The position numbers and the translations under genes are program-made. A stretch of 64,000 bases of DNA from Sipunculus nudus (lineage: Eukaryota > Annelida > Sipuncula > Golfingiida > Sipunculidae). Location: contig CM049309.1 of the NCBI GenBank assembly GCA_026874595.1, positions 22,115,033 to 22,179,032 of the forward strand. Reading direction: 5' to 3'. The notes below the pieces were generated by a model, which saw only the letters and a program-made list of their open reading frames with translations, did not search any database and was not told the origin of the DNA. This document shows positions 1-13,500 of the stretch, piece by piece (the first letter of the stretch is position 1; each line of letters opens with the position of its first letter).

Positions 1-51
1 AATTCGTTCCAGGTTCCTTCGTGCATTAGTGACAGTACATTAGTGAATATA

Positions 52-163
52 CCTTGATGATGTTCCTCGATCCGGATCATATGTCGGATCCACACCAACA
101 TTCAATCGATTCATCAATGGCCCATTCCCGAAATGCCGTGAAAATGTTATGAGATTCCGTTCA
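52..163 (+). repeat. Dispersed repeat with GGATCCACACCAA core, copy 1
   Basis: The segment CTTGATGATGTTCCTCGATC, GGATCCACACCAA, CCCATTCCCGAAATGCC and ATGAGATTCCGTTCATG is repeated with substitutions at 10451-10572, both on the plus strand. Family unknown. Confidence 0.5.
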
Positions 164-1048
164 TGTGTGCCTGAGTGCCCCGCCCCCTCCACCGCGCGCG
201 CACACACACACACACGAACGGGGATAACGTTTTCCCCTCTCAGATTTTGCTCATACTCCAGCAAGCTCTTATTGTTCCCGTTTGTACGGCCCTGATTTTT
301 GCAGTCAGCGACTCTTTTTATTGCTGATGTGAATATAATAACCGGACCACGTATATATAGGCCTATACATAGTAGTATATATGCTAAGCGTAAATTCCTA
401 GCCTACCTCCATATAAGTATATATAGAGCTAAATACTGGCCTATAACCATAAGCTCGTTATAAATGTCTATATTTGGATGATAAAAATGGTACGGTACAT
501 GTATATGCCGTAAATACATTAATAATATATCAGCTCATAGGCTACTCTTAAAATGTATGTGTTCGTGTTGATATTAAACTAAATTAATCATGTAGGCCAC
601 GGTTAGTGTCAATATTAAAAGAGCAACAAAAATCTAATTTCCTATAAATTTAGAGGTACACTCAATAATTGTCGCAAATAAAGGTTATAAGCCTGTATGG
701 TATACATGCATACATAGGCCTAAGGCCCGTTTTCCATGTACGCTTTTCTTTACGGTTTTCTGCGAGCAGAGGAGTATAGATCAAGAAGAAACAATATGAG
801 GCATTTCCGGTTCCATGTATAGGCCTATACGTACGCTCATATGCGCGCTTGCATTCAGGGCGATGGGAAAAGTCGATTCGTGTTAAACTTTTCTGCTCGC
901 TTTTTCTGCTCGAAGCGTCATTTAATGCACAAGAACTCATTATCAACGCTAAAAGTAGCTTAACTACAGCTAAATATCCTTATCGACCATGCATCTCATC
1001 CCAATAAACGCGACATTCATGTAGGGACATTTGATAAGAAAATAAACA

Positions 1049-1081
<33 letters not shown>

Positions 1082-1246
1082 CCTAATCACATTTTCTGAT
1101 CTTAGATTTGTTACGGATTCAAACCTCAAACTCATGTGCGTGAAAATATGTTTGAACCATAGGCCTATATAGATACTTAGAATACCTCAAAAACATGCAG
1201 GATTGTCGTGCAATATGTTATCAGTGTTTGCCTCAAATTGACACTT

Positions 1247-1738
1247 TATAAGGTGCCCATTCACCTATACCTTTTGAAAATAAATTGTGATTTCTGGCTT
1301 CCTCTGTATATATATTAATGATCTAAGGGTAAATCTGGTTATGAAAAGTTCTTATAACGCCTCAGTGAAGGATGTATGATTTTGTTTATCAACAACGTGT
1401 TTGTAAACACAGCAATGTTGACACTGAGGAAAAGCATGTATAACCTAAGGTGGTAGGTTGCATAAAGACCTATATATAATTGCGGAGGTAGAAAGTCACT
1501 TGTTGCAAAACGCCATTTGCAAAGCTCTGGTTTGACTGACTTGCCGCCAGATACCCTTGTTGAATTTGTTTTGATTATTTTGCGCCCCCCCCCACGTGTA
1601 TATTATAAACACGTTGATATAAACAAAACAAGCATCCTCTGTGCGGTGATATCCGCGTTTTCTGGCCTATTTAAAAAAAGACCCAAGGGATCACCTTTAG
1701 TTTATCAAGGCCAAATATAGGGGACTGGGCCCCTTTAA
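1247..1738 (+). repeat. Interspersed repeat with TTAAAGGKGCCC inverted ends, copy 1
   Basis: It starts TTATAAGGTGCCCATTCACC and ends GGGCCCCTTTAA. The interior matches the inverted copy at 62245-62663, for example AACACGTGTTTGTAAACACAG versus its inverse. Non-coding; a MITE-like element. Confidence 0.55.
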
Positions 1739-2362
1739 GTTAGGTGAGACCAAATGAAGCACCTTAATTATTTTATTTGTTTCCTGTTCAATGTTTTTAT
1801 ATTCCCATATTATTATAGATTCAAGGATTTCTCTAGACATATATAGCCAAAGGTATATCATGGAACTTACCTTTTTTCTACTAAAGTTATAGTTATGGTA
1901 TAGGCCTACTTATCTTTTGTCTGTCATGCAGCAAAATTATGAAGACAATTTATCCCCTGGATGTTAAATTAAAAATACTGTAACGTTTTACTTGCTCTGG
2001 CCTTTTAGATATTTGCAAAATATGTATATAGGCCTACTGCCATGGATCATGGAGGTGTTCATGGGTCATTTCTGCCTTCGTTTCTTTCTTCTTTAACATT
2101 CCATATTGAAATTAAGGGGCTTAATTATTGGTCCAACTGAAATCAAAACTATCAGAAATCCAAATTTTACACTGTGATCTAATGACAACAATATTATAAA
2201 TGTATGAGGCTTTAACTTTTTAATATATATGTGCGGCTTTGCTGTATCTCAGCCATTACTATAGAGTCCGATTTTCCAAATTCAATGTCCCATAGAACCA
2301 TGCAGTAAGGTATGTGGGATATTTATTTTAAGAAAATGATTAGATTTGATCAAATAACGGGT

Positions 2363-2717
2363 GTTTCCATGAATGCGTATATGCGTATATGCGTGAAAAA
2401 TCGCTCATTTGATTTTGTAACGGGGTGTTTCCATGTGTCCGTTGGGATATATGCTTGTATAATTATATGCGTGAAAATCGACACAGGAGCGATTTGCACG
2501 CATATAGGGTTTGCGTGAATTCGAGGATTCGGAGTAAAATGATGTCACTTCACATTTTTGTAGAAGATCCACTGTACAAATATATATATATAGGCCCAAT
2601 GTCTGCAAGTTCACGCATAAACCTAACCGTATATATACGAGCACATGGAAACATACCTTTTTTTCACGCATATACGCACATGGGCATACGCATATACGTA
2701 TACGCATACATGGAAAC
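2363..2717. repeat. Fold-back repeat with nested GTTTCCATG inverted ends
   Basis: Outer arms are GTTTCCATG (2363-2371) and CATGGAAAC (2709-2717), with GCGTATATGCG-type sequence on both sides. An inner pair GTTTCCATGTG/CACATGGAAAC lies at about 2427 and 2642. Related TTCCATG and GCGAGCAGAAAA segments occur at 735-930 and 2775-2880. Open frames on both strands here reflect the inverted symmetry, not genes. Confidence 0.5.
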
Positions 2718-2894
2718 ATATAGCTAAATAAAGTTAATTACCCTAAGTCAATTAATTATCTAGATAGTAGCCCGGATTCAGCGAGCAGAAAAGTAGGCTA
2801 TACATGGAAAAGCTGTTTCAGTGCATTTTCTGTTTGTCGATACGTGGAAAGCGCGATGAAATTTCAGCAACGATTCATGGAAACCGGCCAAATC

Positions 2895-3232
2895 AGGGGC
2901 GGATAAAGGAATTTAATAAAGAGGGGGGGGGGGGGGGCTCACATTGCGAAGCCACGAAGTGGCTGAGCCAAGGCGCGAAGAGCCGAGGGGGAAAGGGATT
3001 GGGAGGGGCCGGGTACCTCAGGTGTAGAATTTAAAAAAAAATAGGTTGTATAGGCTAATCGTGCAATCTGGGGTAGCTTTAATGCACTATAAAGCAAGCC
3101 ATACATTACAATTGTGACTGTTCTATACACTTGATCTTTAATTTTCATTATGTACAGACTGAATTGGTGATTACTTAAGACGTTGTATACTTGATGAGTT
3201 TTCCCCCAGATTATTTTGGTTAATCCGCCCCT
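2895..3232. mobile_element. MITE with AGGGGCGGAT ends and poly-G core
   Basis: The ends AGGGGCGGAT (2895-2904) and ATCCGCCCCT (3223-3232) are perfect 10-bp inverted repeats. Inside are a G run and GGCTCACATTGCGAAGCC, then short hairpins. A partial relative (CAGGGGCGGATACAGGAATT then G run and GGCTCACATTGC) lies at 41032-41085, and an inverted end fragment lies near 42240-42265. No target duplication was found. Confidence 0.55.
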
Positions 3233-3296
3233 TATATAAACTTTTCCGTAGTCTATAATTTCAATTTATCTGTACAGCTAAACAATTTAACTGTAA

Positions 3297-3634
3297 GGCC
3301 AAAATAAAAAAAAAAGGTATGGTTCTCGGGCACTTTTTTCAGAAATCAATGCGGGCAGGCAGTTTTTTATTTTTTATTTTGTTTGTATGTTTCGATAAAA
3401 ATGTAAAATGAAAAGGGAAAAGCAAATGATTACAGATTTATTTTGCTCAGCAAGTAAAGGCACTACATAAAAAAGGAAATTATATGATTTTATCATCTTG
3501 AAAGAAATGTCCGAGCGGCTGCAGCTCAAAATTGGTAAGTTTCTATTGAAAATCACAATAAAAATTTTAGATGCGGGGGTTTTAAAATTGATGCGGGCGG
3601 TGCCTGAGAACCATACCTTTTTTTTTCTTTGGCC
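3297..3634. mobile_element. PIF/Harbinger-like MITE, copy 1
   Basis: Inverted ends run GGCCAAA, A-rich stretch, then GGTATGGTTCTCGGGCAC, mirrored as GTGCCTGAGAACCATACC, T-rich, TTTGGCC. TAA flanks both sides, matching the 3-bp TWA duplication of PIF/Harbinger. Non-coding. Between the conserved TIR cores it measures 302 bp, the same as copy 2. Confidence 0.7.
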
Positions 3635-3775
3635 TAACCACATGAATGTCTTTGCATAAAGTCACGTATATTATAATTAACTGATCGAATAATGTCTGGT
3701 TTTGAACGGAGATAGATAGGCTGGCTCAAGTGGCATGGTCAAGCAAATGTGCAGTTTGAAAAAAAAACAAAAAAA

Positions 3776-6126
3776 CAAGGGACCTATGGGTCACGAGGCT
3801 CAGCTGTTATTTATAATAAAAAAATATTATTTAGAAATGAGGTACATGCTGGTTTTGTGTGGTAATAAATATAAGCTGTATTATGAGTTGTTGTTGTTTA
3901 GCTTATGTATGATTTTGATAGTTCCTTTGGAGACAGGGAAGAGGATTTATTTCATTTATTTTATTAACAAATGGAGTACTATTGTCACACAGATTTTGAC
4001 TTGGCCATATAACTTATAAGCAGAACATATAATATGAGAGTTTAACTATTTATTATAAAAAATTACAAATATTGTCCCAAATATAATTTTTATTAAAAAT
4101 AATAAGAGAATCATATGAATGAAATATAACTGAAATGATTATTAAAATAATATTAAAGAATATATTCATGAATGCATTCATGAATACATTTTGAAAGTAT
4201 TTGCACGAGTATTCATATACTTTCATTTTTACCTGAATTCCCATTCTTTATGCAAGAAATTTTATAATGGAGTACATAATCATATTCGTATTTAAATACA
4301 ATTACAAAGTATTCGCACCATGTCTGGTATTTATTCAGTTTTCACCAAACAATGATGTTGAGAATCCAGAATATACAAAATTCACACATTTAAATAATGA
4401 TCATAAGTGCCTGGTTTTATGGCTTTTATTTATATTAAAAAATAACTGTAAACAATTCATTTTGGACTAATTTCACATCAATGTACACACCAGACACAGT
4501 AGGAATCTAGATTAATATTATCAACTGCATCTTTGTCTATCATTAATTTCCTTCATATGATCCCTAATGATTAGTAATGAATAATATGATTTACTTCTTT
4601 ATCATTAAAATTGAACTGAAAAATGCCATAGGTGACTGCATGGTGTTATTTGGAATACGTGACATTCTACCCATCGATACAAGATTCTTATATCATCAGT
4701 AACTGCAAGTTAATTTCCTGTTATTATAAACTAACAAATTCCTTTTCTATTTTTCTTTAATTTGTTATTAAAAACCAATAAAATTTAATAATTTATTGTT
4801 TATTGTTATGTTGTTGGTTAAAACTACTAGATTAGTTGGGTTGGACACCTGGATCAACTGTGGCTGGCCATAAGCTGCCTGGATTCCGTGTATGCCTCGC
4901 CTCAAGCATGCATAATAGGCCTACAGGTGACTCGAGAGGGGCTGGAGACAGCCAAAGTCTGACAGGGTCTCATAAAAAACATTAATAAAAGCTACAATTT
5001 TTGGCCAATTTCTTTCAGCTTTCTAAACTAAAAAGCTGAAATCCTTATGTGTGCATGATATGAAAATAATATCAACAGTGCTCACGGGAAACAAACGTGC
5101 CATGGTCACAGTTGGGCAAAATTTAAGGTACTAATTTTATATTTATACTAATAACTTATAAAATTTGAAAAATTCAGAACTAATTTTGGCTATTCAATTG
5201 AATCTTGATTAAATAATGTTACATCCCTGACAAAAAAATCTCTAGCTTCAGCAATGCCCTTGTTAAGGGAGTAAATATATTTCTTGATTTTTTACAAAGT
5301 GCATTATGTTTGGGCCCATAACTTAAAACAATTACGCAATACTGACATCATTCTGGCATGTGCATAGAGATTGAAAAATATGTATAAACAATTTGTTACG
5401 TGGTGCTTGAAAACTTGAATAAAATCTACAGTTTTTGATCAACTGGTTTCAAATTTTTGGTGTTAACAGTTGAAATGCTAGCAAAAACATGCTGTGAAAA
5501 TTATATCCACAGTACTAACAGGAAAAAAACGTGCCATGGTCAAATTTGGGCAAAATTTAAGGTACCAATTTTTTATTTTTATTAATATTTTAAAAAATTT
5601 AAAAGATTTTCATCTAATTTTGGGTATACACTTTAATTTTGATTAATTAAAGTTATATTACTGGAAAAAAGTCCTTAGCTTTAACATTTTTTTGTGTTAA
5701 GTGATCAAATATCTTTCCTGAATTTTTACAAAATGCATTATGTTTGGGCCCATAACTTTTTTAAATTAAATAATACAGACATAATTTCTGGCATGTACAT
5801 AGGAACTATATAGAGGAATATTTATGGTAAATATGAGGAAAAACAAATGAGTGGTTTTGATATTAGGCAGTCCTGAAGTGTGAAAATAGGTTTTTAATAA
5901 AAAATTGAGGTTTTTCCTTAATTACTCAAAGGAACGAAGTTGCAAAGACCCAGTTTTCGGCTTGGTAGGAGATCTTGGGGACATCTAAAATTATGCCGAA
6001 TTTTGGATTCCTAGGTCTTACGGTTTCAAAACGTGCCACATCTACCGACGGACGGACGGCACGACGGACGGACGACGGACAATGGACCACGACTATAGCT
6101 CAGTTGACTTATAGTCAGCTGAGCTA
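3776..6126 (-). mobile_element. Helentron-like non-autonomous element, family A, copy 1
   Basis: Read on the minus strand, the 5' end at about 6126 starts GCTCAGCTGACTATAAG and folds into a hairpin with the following AGTCAACTGAGCT. A CCGTCCGTCC block comes next. The 3' end shows CAGCTGAGC (inverse of the 5' end), then a GACC-CATA-GGTC hairpin and CCTTG next to T residues. The interior holds two diverged copies of a roughly 0.5-0.6 kb unit and no ORF. Asymmetric terminal inversion plus a 3' hairpin is the Helentron/Helitron2 pattern. It is an inverted copy of 19299-21750. Confidence 0.6.
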
Positions 6127-6919
6127 AAAATAGTACGACTAAAGTTGACTTGACTCATCGTCCGCCATCGGGACCAGGCCTGGTTGAAATTTGTTAAATT
6201 CCTTTTGCTTAGACCCTTTATTAGGCTAGCCTGTATCATTATCAATAGTCCTGATAATGTGATATGGGCCCAAAATATTAGGCTATAATACCATAGCCTA
6301 TATACAGCACAACAGTAGGCCTATGCGGCTTACACGAGTTGTATGTCAGGCCTACCATGGTTATAACTTATAACAAACAATAAATTGCGCGACCAAAATT
6401 CCGCATATGGACATGGTTGAATGTGTTCTTTTTCTGCACGTCGTGAGATGATGACCACACTGTGACGGTGAAAGAAGGAACTGTGACGTGTTGTATACAA
6501 CAAAGCGGGTAAACACACTGTTTATGAGTGGGAACCTCAATGAATAAGCATTGGGAGTCACCTTGTGACGTCACATCCTTCACCAATTCAGCCTCATTCC
6601 AGAACATAACCTACCCAATAGGGACCTACAACAGTGATCACATGACTAAGGTGTACCCCCCTCAGACCTCTGTACGTTTATACATCATCACAAGGAAGCC
6701 AGCACTTACTTGGTTGAAAACAAGGAATCCAAACGCTTTGCTGTGGCTAGAATTTAAATACCCGAGAGATAAAATCTGAGAGAACGTCATTTGCTGTATA
6801 TATAAGTGATCAGAAATCAGTAAAGGTAAGAAAATTAGCCCCAATTTATTGTGTGGTTGTCCTGTGTCGCCATGTTTGTTGCCCAAAACAAGTTCATTCC
6901 TGACAAAGCTAGGTTGTGT

Positions 6920-7215
6920 TGTGTGGATATATACCCGACGTTTGGCTTTGTTTTGACGTAGTTTTAATTTTGATTACCACTGGTAATTAAATCCTTATCG
7001 TGTAAGCCCTAGGTGAGCCCTGTTATTATGTCCGGAATATTTTTTTCGCACGAAAGAGTGCGGGGCAGTCATTTGGTTCATAGCCGTGCAACGTCACACA
7101 TCTACAATGGGGGGGAGCCCTTGTGTAACCAAGTGAACGTTTTAGATCAGCTGTTGTGCCAGGCGGATATAATGATGGACTCGCAAGGTACCGAGGGCCC
7201 GAAAGTTCATAAAAT
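6920..7215 (+). promoter_or_regulatory. CpG-rich block, candidate promoter/5' exon of the ZFAND gene
   Basis: By eye there are about 17 CpGs in 300 bp here, and CpG becomes scarce immediately downstream, from about 7.23 kb to 29 kb. The ZFAND coding start at 19022 follows an acceptor, so a 5' exon must lie upstream. A good donor, ctag|gtgagc, occurs at 7012/7013. A palindromic CRE-like TGACGTCA is at 6566-6573. This is a positional inference; no transcript evidence is available. Confidence 0.35.
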
Positions 7216-7695
7216 TGAATATATTATGTGATCATAAAAATTTGGTCCATTGTTGCAGTTACATATATTGCAGAGTGATAAATTACACTACTAAACTGGT
7301 ATCACTGTTAGTGTTACTGGTGATTCATTGGTGAATTTGACCCATTCACTTTTGATATTGGTATTGGTAAGATTATGTACTAAAAGAACCTCTGGGCAGT
7401 GAGGTCAGCATAGTATGCTCACAAAGGAGGCATATAATCCGACCCATTGAATGCCTTATAGAGACTTGTGTAGTGCTGATCAAATCTTATAAAAGTTATA
7501 TTTATATATTAACTTGTGTGGCCAAGAGTTTTTATGTGCTTGTTAGACTTTGCATTTACCCAACTAAAAGTATAATTGCTTTATTCCAGTTGAACTGATA
7601 AAAAATCAGTTGGACTTTTATTTGGACAGAGGTTTACCATGCCAGTTATGAATATGAAACCTTGCATAATTTTTGTGAAATCACAAATAATTTCC

Positions 7696-7870
7696 TTAAA
7701 GGGGCCCAATTGACTATCTGACCTTTATAAACTGAAGGTAATCCATTTGAGATTTTATTAAAATAGGCCAGGAAATGTTGTTATCACACCACAAGCATGC
7801 CAGTTCAGTATACAGTATTCAATGCACTTCACTTCTTGTTTGTACTGAAACAGAAAAAAGCATATTCCGT
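7696..7870 (-). repeat. TTAAAGGKGCCC repeat, fragment
   Basis: It starts TTAAAGGGGCCCAATTGAC and shares CTGACCTTTATAAACTGAAG and AAAATAGGCCAG with the copy at 62245. Similarity fades after about 7870. Confidence 0.5.
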
Positions 7871-10450
7871 ACCCTTAAAATAATATTCAACAGTGTATTT
7901 GGTTCACTTCTCATGTTTGTCGTTACAGCAAATACTTTGGGTTAAGTATAAACAGAATGTAGATCTGCTAACAATAAAACAATATTTGATATTGTATGAA
8001 GTGAATAAGTGTGTTATGTGAACAAGTCTCAATTTATATCTAGATATCATTAAGTAAGTGATCTGTAGTGTTTCATCACAGGTACCCAAAAAATTGTTTT
8101 AGGTGCTTTGTGGACCCACCTGTGCTTTTTTGGCTTAAAGTTATACTAAGAGTTCCCCGTGTTGCCATATTCAGCTCGAGAAGCTAACCCAGCACATTCA
8201 GAATTTCTAGTACAGCCCTGTAGCTCTTACAAATTGCTCCTTGTGAACACGATGTGCTTTGGTTTATTTTAGAAAATAATATTAACTTTGTGTGGTGGCA
8301 GGAATCAGTTGTAATATCATATCAAATTATTGATAGTTAAAAATGGCTGATTATTTATGTACCATCTATATTACATATGCTGTATGGATAAATAACTAAA
8401 ATATTGATGGGGTAAATTAAGTCTAACTTGTACATCACACTGAAAAATCAAGGTAATGGCAAGGTTGTTGACACTTAATCATTGCACACGGTTCAGTTTT
8501 TATGCTGTTGTGTGCCCCATCTTTCTGATTGAATAAGAATATTTCATCAGGATAAGGTGACTTCTTTGCATGTGCATACATTGTCACTTGTGATCGATTA
8601 GGCAATAATCGGTTGATTTAACCGAATATGAAAGCAAATGACCAATCATTGATTAACTGGCACACTACTATTATTTTCTTGTGTCAGGGTGTTGGTCATG
8701 TGGCCGTGTTTGGCTCTTCTACTTTACCACTATTAAATCAGTTTCAATACATTTCTCAGGTCCATTTAAATTCCAGTCTCTGGATAACATTTTAATTTTA
8801 AAAATCATGAGTCTCATGAGCATTTAATAATGGTAATTATTATGGTGTTAAGCCTGTGCTGAAATTACATTTCATAGTCATCTGACTGTAAGTGGCAGGA
8901 CTTTGTATAATGATAGATTTGATGGGCCACAATGAGGACAGCTAAGCTGATTTTAAACATGCCAACTGGGAACACTGGCCCACGAGTCCAAAGGTTAACC
9001 TTGCTGATGTTTGGACTAGCTGATTATAAATATATATGTTTTCCAAGAATATAATGGCGAGTGGACAGATTTTACACATTGCATGCCTTAACTATTATGT
9101 CAAGCCTGTCTTTTTGCTAGTTTGGTCAGTATCAATAATTTCCCAGAAAGGTATTCGTACTGGCTGAGATTCTGGTCTGAGGTCACAAGGTGCCTTATAT
9201 TCATGTTGCATTTTTGTGATGGTGTGCATTCAAGAATATTTCAGTTTCTTGCATTGTTGTCCAGGATATTTTTAAACACCTCACAAGTGCTCCGGCCCAG
9301 CAGATGCTCTGTCTAATTTTATTCCTACATTGGTTTTTCTTTGGACTAGAGCAGTGGATTTTCTTACAGGATCCTGAATACTACCTCAGTACCAGGATTT
9401 TCAAGGACATCTTCAAGTGACATTAGAATGTCGTAGTTGAGAAATGGTTCAGCAGATTAACATTTTTACTCGATATTTTAAAGTTTGATAATTTGATTAT
9501 ACAAACGACATAACCTTGTTTATATTTGTATAAAAAGAATACACATTTGTCTGGTTAGTTCAGTCAATATGGTCATTACATGTAGTTCATAACACTGTGC
9601 CTCCATGACCAGGTAAAACCATTTCCAAAGCAGTATTTATATATTAGTAATGTGGTACCTACTGGCAATGGCCCAATTACCAGTGAATTGGCATACCATA
9701 AATTTGTGGCAGTATAATATTTCAAATGTTTGTAATGCTTGCCAGACCATGTAAAACAGGAGCATACATGCACATGGAATGTGTAGGGCTGAACATGTTC
9801 ACCTATTAAGGCAGTTGTTTTACTGAATATATGAATTTAGAGTATTCCACCCTAGCATCATGTCTGTTCAATTGAAATACAGTCTTTAAAGAGATGTTGA
9901 TTTTGACACAGCCTGAAACAGTGAAACTACAACCACGTTGCAACTACAACATGTGGTTGTACTGTGTGGTTTAGATTTCACAGTATAGAAAGATATTAGT
10001 ACATGAGATTTTTAGCATATATTGTGTACATATAGAGAAGTGAGGAAGTTTTAGTCTGACATGGTGCTTTAAAAAGGTGGTGTATTTAAGCATAAGAGGA
10101 AGGAAGTTCCTGAATGTTCACAGAGTATGGAAAAACTTAGATGTCATGATGCCACTGGACAGGAGGATGTGTTTATTTACAATGATCAAATATTCTTTGA
10201 TTCTGTAAAAAATAAGCTCTGAATTGCAGTAGTAGTTTATATAATAGTGGTTTTACAGTAAAATATATACACATTCCAGAATCATACATGGGGAAAATGG
10301 ATAGTGGCTCAGTGTTCTTCAGTAATTTCAACAGACCCCATGTTTTAACCAGAAATCTGCATTCTAATAAAGGCAAGACTCCGCCATTCACTTATTCATC
10401 CCATACTCCATGATCATTCATGCATAAGTCTTAAATGACTGAACATTTGT

Positions 10451-10572
10451 GAATTTTTCTTGATGACTTTCCTGGCTCAGGATCATGTGCCAGATCCACA
10501 CCAAAATCTGATTGATTCTTCATCGACCCATTCCTGAAATGCCCTGAAAATTTCATGAGATTCTGTTCATGG
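10451..10572 (+). repeat. Dispersed repeat with AGATCCACACCAAA core, copy 2
   Basis: It matches 52-163 almost throughout. Most differences are CpG to TpG or CpA changes, fitting its location in the CpG-poor gene body. Confidence 0.5.
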
Positions 10573-13500
10573 TTGCATTAGTTGTGTTGTGAACAAACAA
10601 AAAAACAGTTTAACACACATATGTATGAAAAAGAGTGAACGCAGTTAGGAAATGTCTGAGGGGTGACCACTATCTGATGTATACAATTGATGTATGTCTG
10701 CTATGTCTGAGGTTTCTCATGGGTTCCTCTGCATATCAGTGTGCCAACTGGACTGGGAGTACTTGTTTTCCTTTCCCTCTTGCTGTGAAATCACTAGAAC
10801 TATTTACAATGTCTTTTCAACAGCTCAGTAGAGAAAAAGTAAAATAATAATGTTAAAAATGTGGAATTTATTTTACTGTGTACTTCAGGCATTACTTTAT
10901 TTATACCGTAGGTCTTTGATGAGGCAACCTTTCTTTTCACCGTCTACACATCCATAACCATGTTTTGCCTCAGGCAGTAGTAGGTGGTGCCAGGTTGAGT
11001 GTTACATGTGACAGTAAACATTAACCTAAATAGAGCATGCAGGCTGGGAGGCAGCCAGGTAGGTTATGGTGGTTTTGGTTTGTGTTTGACAGTGATGTGA
11101 CCGACACAGACACCAGCGTTTTGTTCTTGTGTTTGTGGTGACAGAGAAAGGTTGCTTGTCCAGGATGGGGACCTCTGTGCATGACTTAAATGCTGATGAA
11201 GGAGATACATCATCATCATCATATATATATATGTGATGTTATACTTATTAACTACTATAACTTTACAGGTCAGTTAACATCTGACCTTGTCTTGTTGAAA
11301 AACTAGATCATTTTATATTGTTTAATGCATACTATTCCATTCAATGTAGATTGTGATGTACTGTTTTATAGAAAACGTTTGTGTTCTTAAATTTGTGGAG
11401 ATTGGATGTTCTGTCACCTTCACGGACGTTTAATACGAAATGTTGTATGGTAACATGTACCTGATATTATGCGTAATGTGTTCTGATTCTTATTTTCCAT
11501 AAATCAAATTGTGATATCCATTTGTCAGGCAGATTAAATCCTAGGATTTGTCAGGTGAAAGACAGGAACCTTCGAAATACATCATTTTTCATTTTCATAA
11601 AAAAAGAATTAAGTCAGTATGTCATTTTAAAGTATTTGAAGGTTTTTGTCTCACTGCCAGCAAAGATAGTGATCTGGTTTAAGGTCATTATATCATTTGC
11701 ATAAATTTCACTATTTAGAAGCAGGTAGATGAGAACACTGGAGATGCTACGGTTCAGGGATTAGTGAATTCTACAGTAATGTAAATTTTTTTATATTTAA
11801 TGTGCTAATGAGAAAGTACTATGGAGTTAGGGTTTGTATGCACACAGTTATTAAATACCAAGGCTTTCAGGTGTCTCATATATAGGTCTATATATAAGTC
11901 ACTGTATTGCAGTATATAAATTTTGGCAGCTTGATGCCTTAGTGACCCTTTAATTTGTGACCTGGATATACACCTAGAGCTTATGTATACATGCTGATGT
12001 AGTTCCAATCCTTGCACTCGGCTGGTGTGCTTTTTGTGTTTGTGGATTACAGCCAGCTCTGGCCTTCTCAGCCAGTGGTGAGAACTGTGTGTGTGTGATT
12101 CACCTCCGCCAGGCTTATCCTGTTTGTTGTTTACATGCTGGCAGCAACTGGCAGGGCTGCTCAGTGCTTCTTCATCACACACATGCAGGAGACTGCACAA
12201 CAGTGCAGCCTTGGCCTCTGTGCTACATCTGGACTGGACATGTCTGTCATTGTGGTCATCCAGCTGTACCTGCTGGTGGGTCTGCTGGCCAGTTAGTGAA
12301 CTGATGCTGCTAGGTATATAACTGACAAAGTGACCTGAGATACATCAGGAACCAGGTCTCTTCTGTGCTGTGATGTGATCATGGGTTTTCTTTTCTTTCT
12401 CAGGAGTTAGGCATACAGATAAAAGTATGCTTTAGATTTTATCCAGGTGTTTATAATGGTTCTTTACCTGGTGGAGGATATATAACAAAAAATGAGCCTG
12501 GCCTTCATGTCAGCTCTACATTAATCTGGAGCAACCACGTGTACCGAGATGCCAGTGCAAATGAAGATCAGCACGGGTGTATGATTTCCATACTCAATTA
12601 GCGTTCATTAAGAGGTACACATTGTGATGAGTACAGGGTACACCTTGTGTGGTATTTATAACTGATGTTCATGATGCAGTTGATTCAGGCATATACCCAG
12701 AGTACACAAACTGTTTTTCTGAAAGAAAACTGATCACTTGCTTTGTTTACACTCCTCAAAACACCCTCTGTCATGATCCCCTGGCCATCTCTGACAACCT
12801 TTATATCCATTCCTTTATAAAAAAAAAATTATTATATTATTAAAAAATTTTAAAAAATTGTTTTAAAATTGAATTCAAACCAGTGTTGGATTTAAGGAAT
12901 TCATTGCAATATAACAGCAGTCTAATTGTGATGGGCCAACTCATTACCTGGCTCAATTGGCTATGAGAGAGTGTGCTACAATTTCACTTTTTTTTCACTT
13001 TTCCATGCAGATAATATGGTATTTTAACCTGTATTCCTCTTCAAGATGATCTGAACATATCCTTGAACTATTTACTGGCTTCAGTGTTACAGGCTATCTT
13101 GTCAATACAAAACCCAATGTATGAATGCTGAGAACAAGGTCTTTAACACTGAATGTCAACTGTGTCTTGGCAGTGTGTCACATGACCCAGTTGCTGTGTG
13201 TATATTGTAATGTTTCATGCTTAGAGGAGCCTTTGTGTAGCATCCCCATGTCCTGTATGTGTGCACCCACAAGGATTGTGGGTTGTGGGTCTACGTCAGC
13301 TGTTAGGCACATGCACGGTGTATGATAAGCCTGTGACATTGATGGGATCTGAGCCACCCTTGTGCCTGAACCTTCAAAACTGCTTTGTCCTCGTAACTAG
13401 TGTCAACCAAAGGTAAACAGCCAGGCTTGTGTTTATTGTACTATTTTTGTGCCACTGAACTGAGGACTGGTTGAAATAATTTGTTTTTACACTGCCTTGA

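Noticed and set aside
2405-2727. Opposed ORFs of about 100 codons
   Set aside because: They come from an inverted-repeat element; no domain is visible on either strand.
6791-6830. TATA-like TATATATAAG followed by aaag|gtaag
   Set aside because: The donor lies only about 20 nt after the TATA box, too close for a transcription start and exon between them.
12089-12321. Cys- and Trp-rich ORFs in two frames
   Set aside because: No recognisable domain, two overlapping frames equally open, no conserved exon boundaries.
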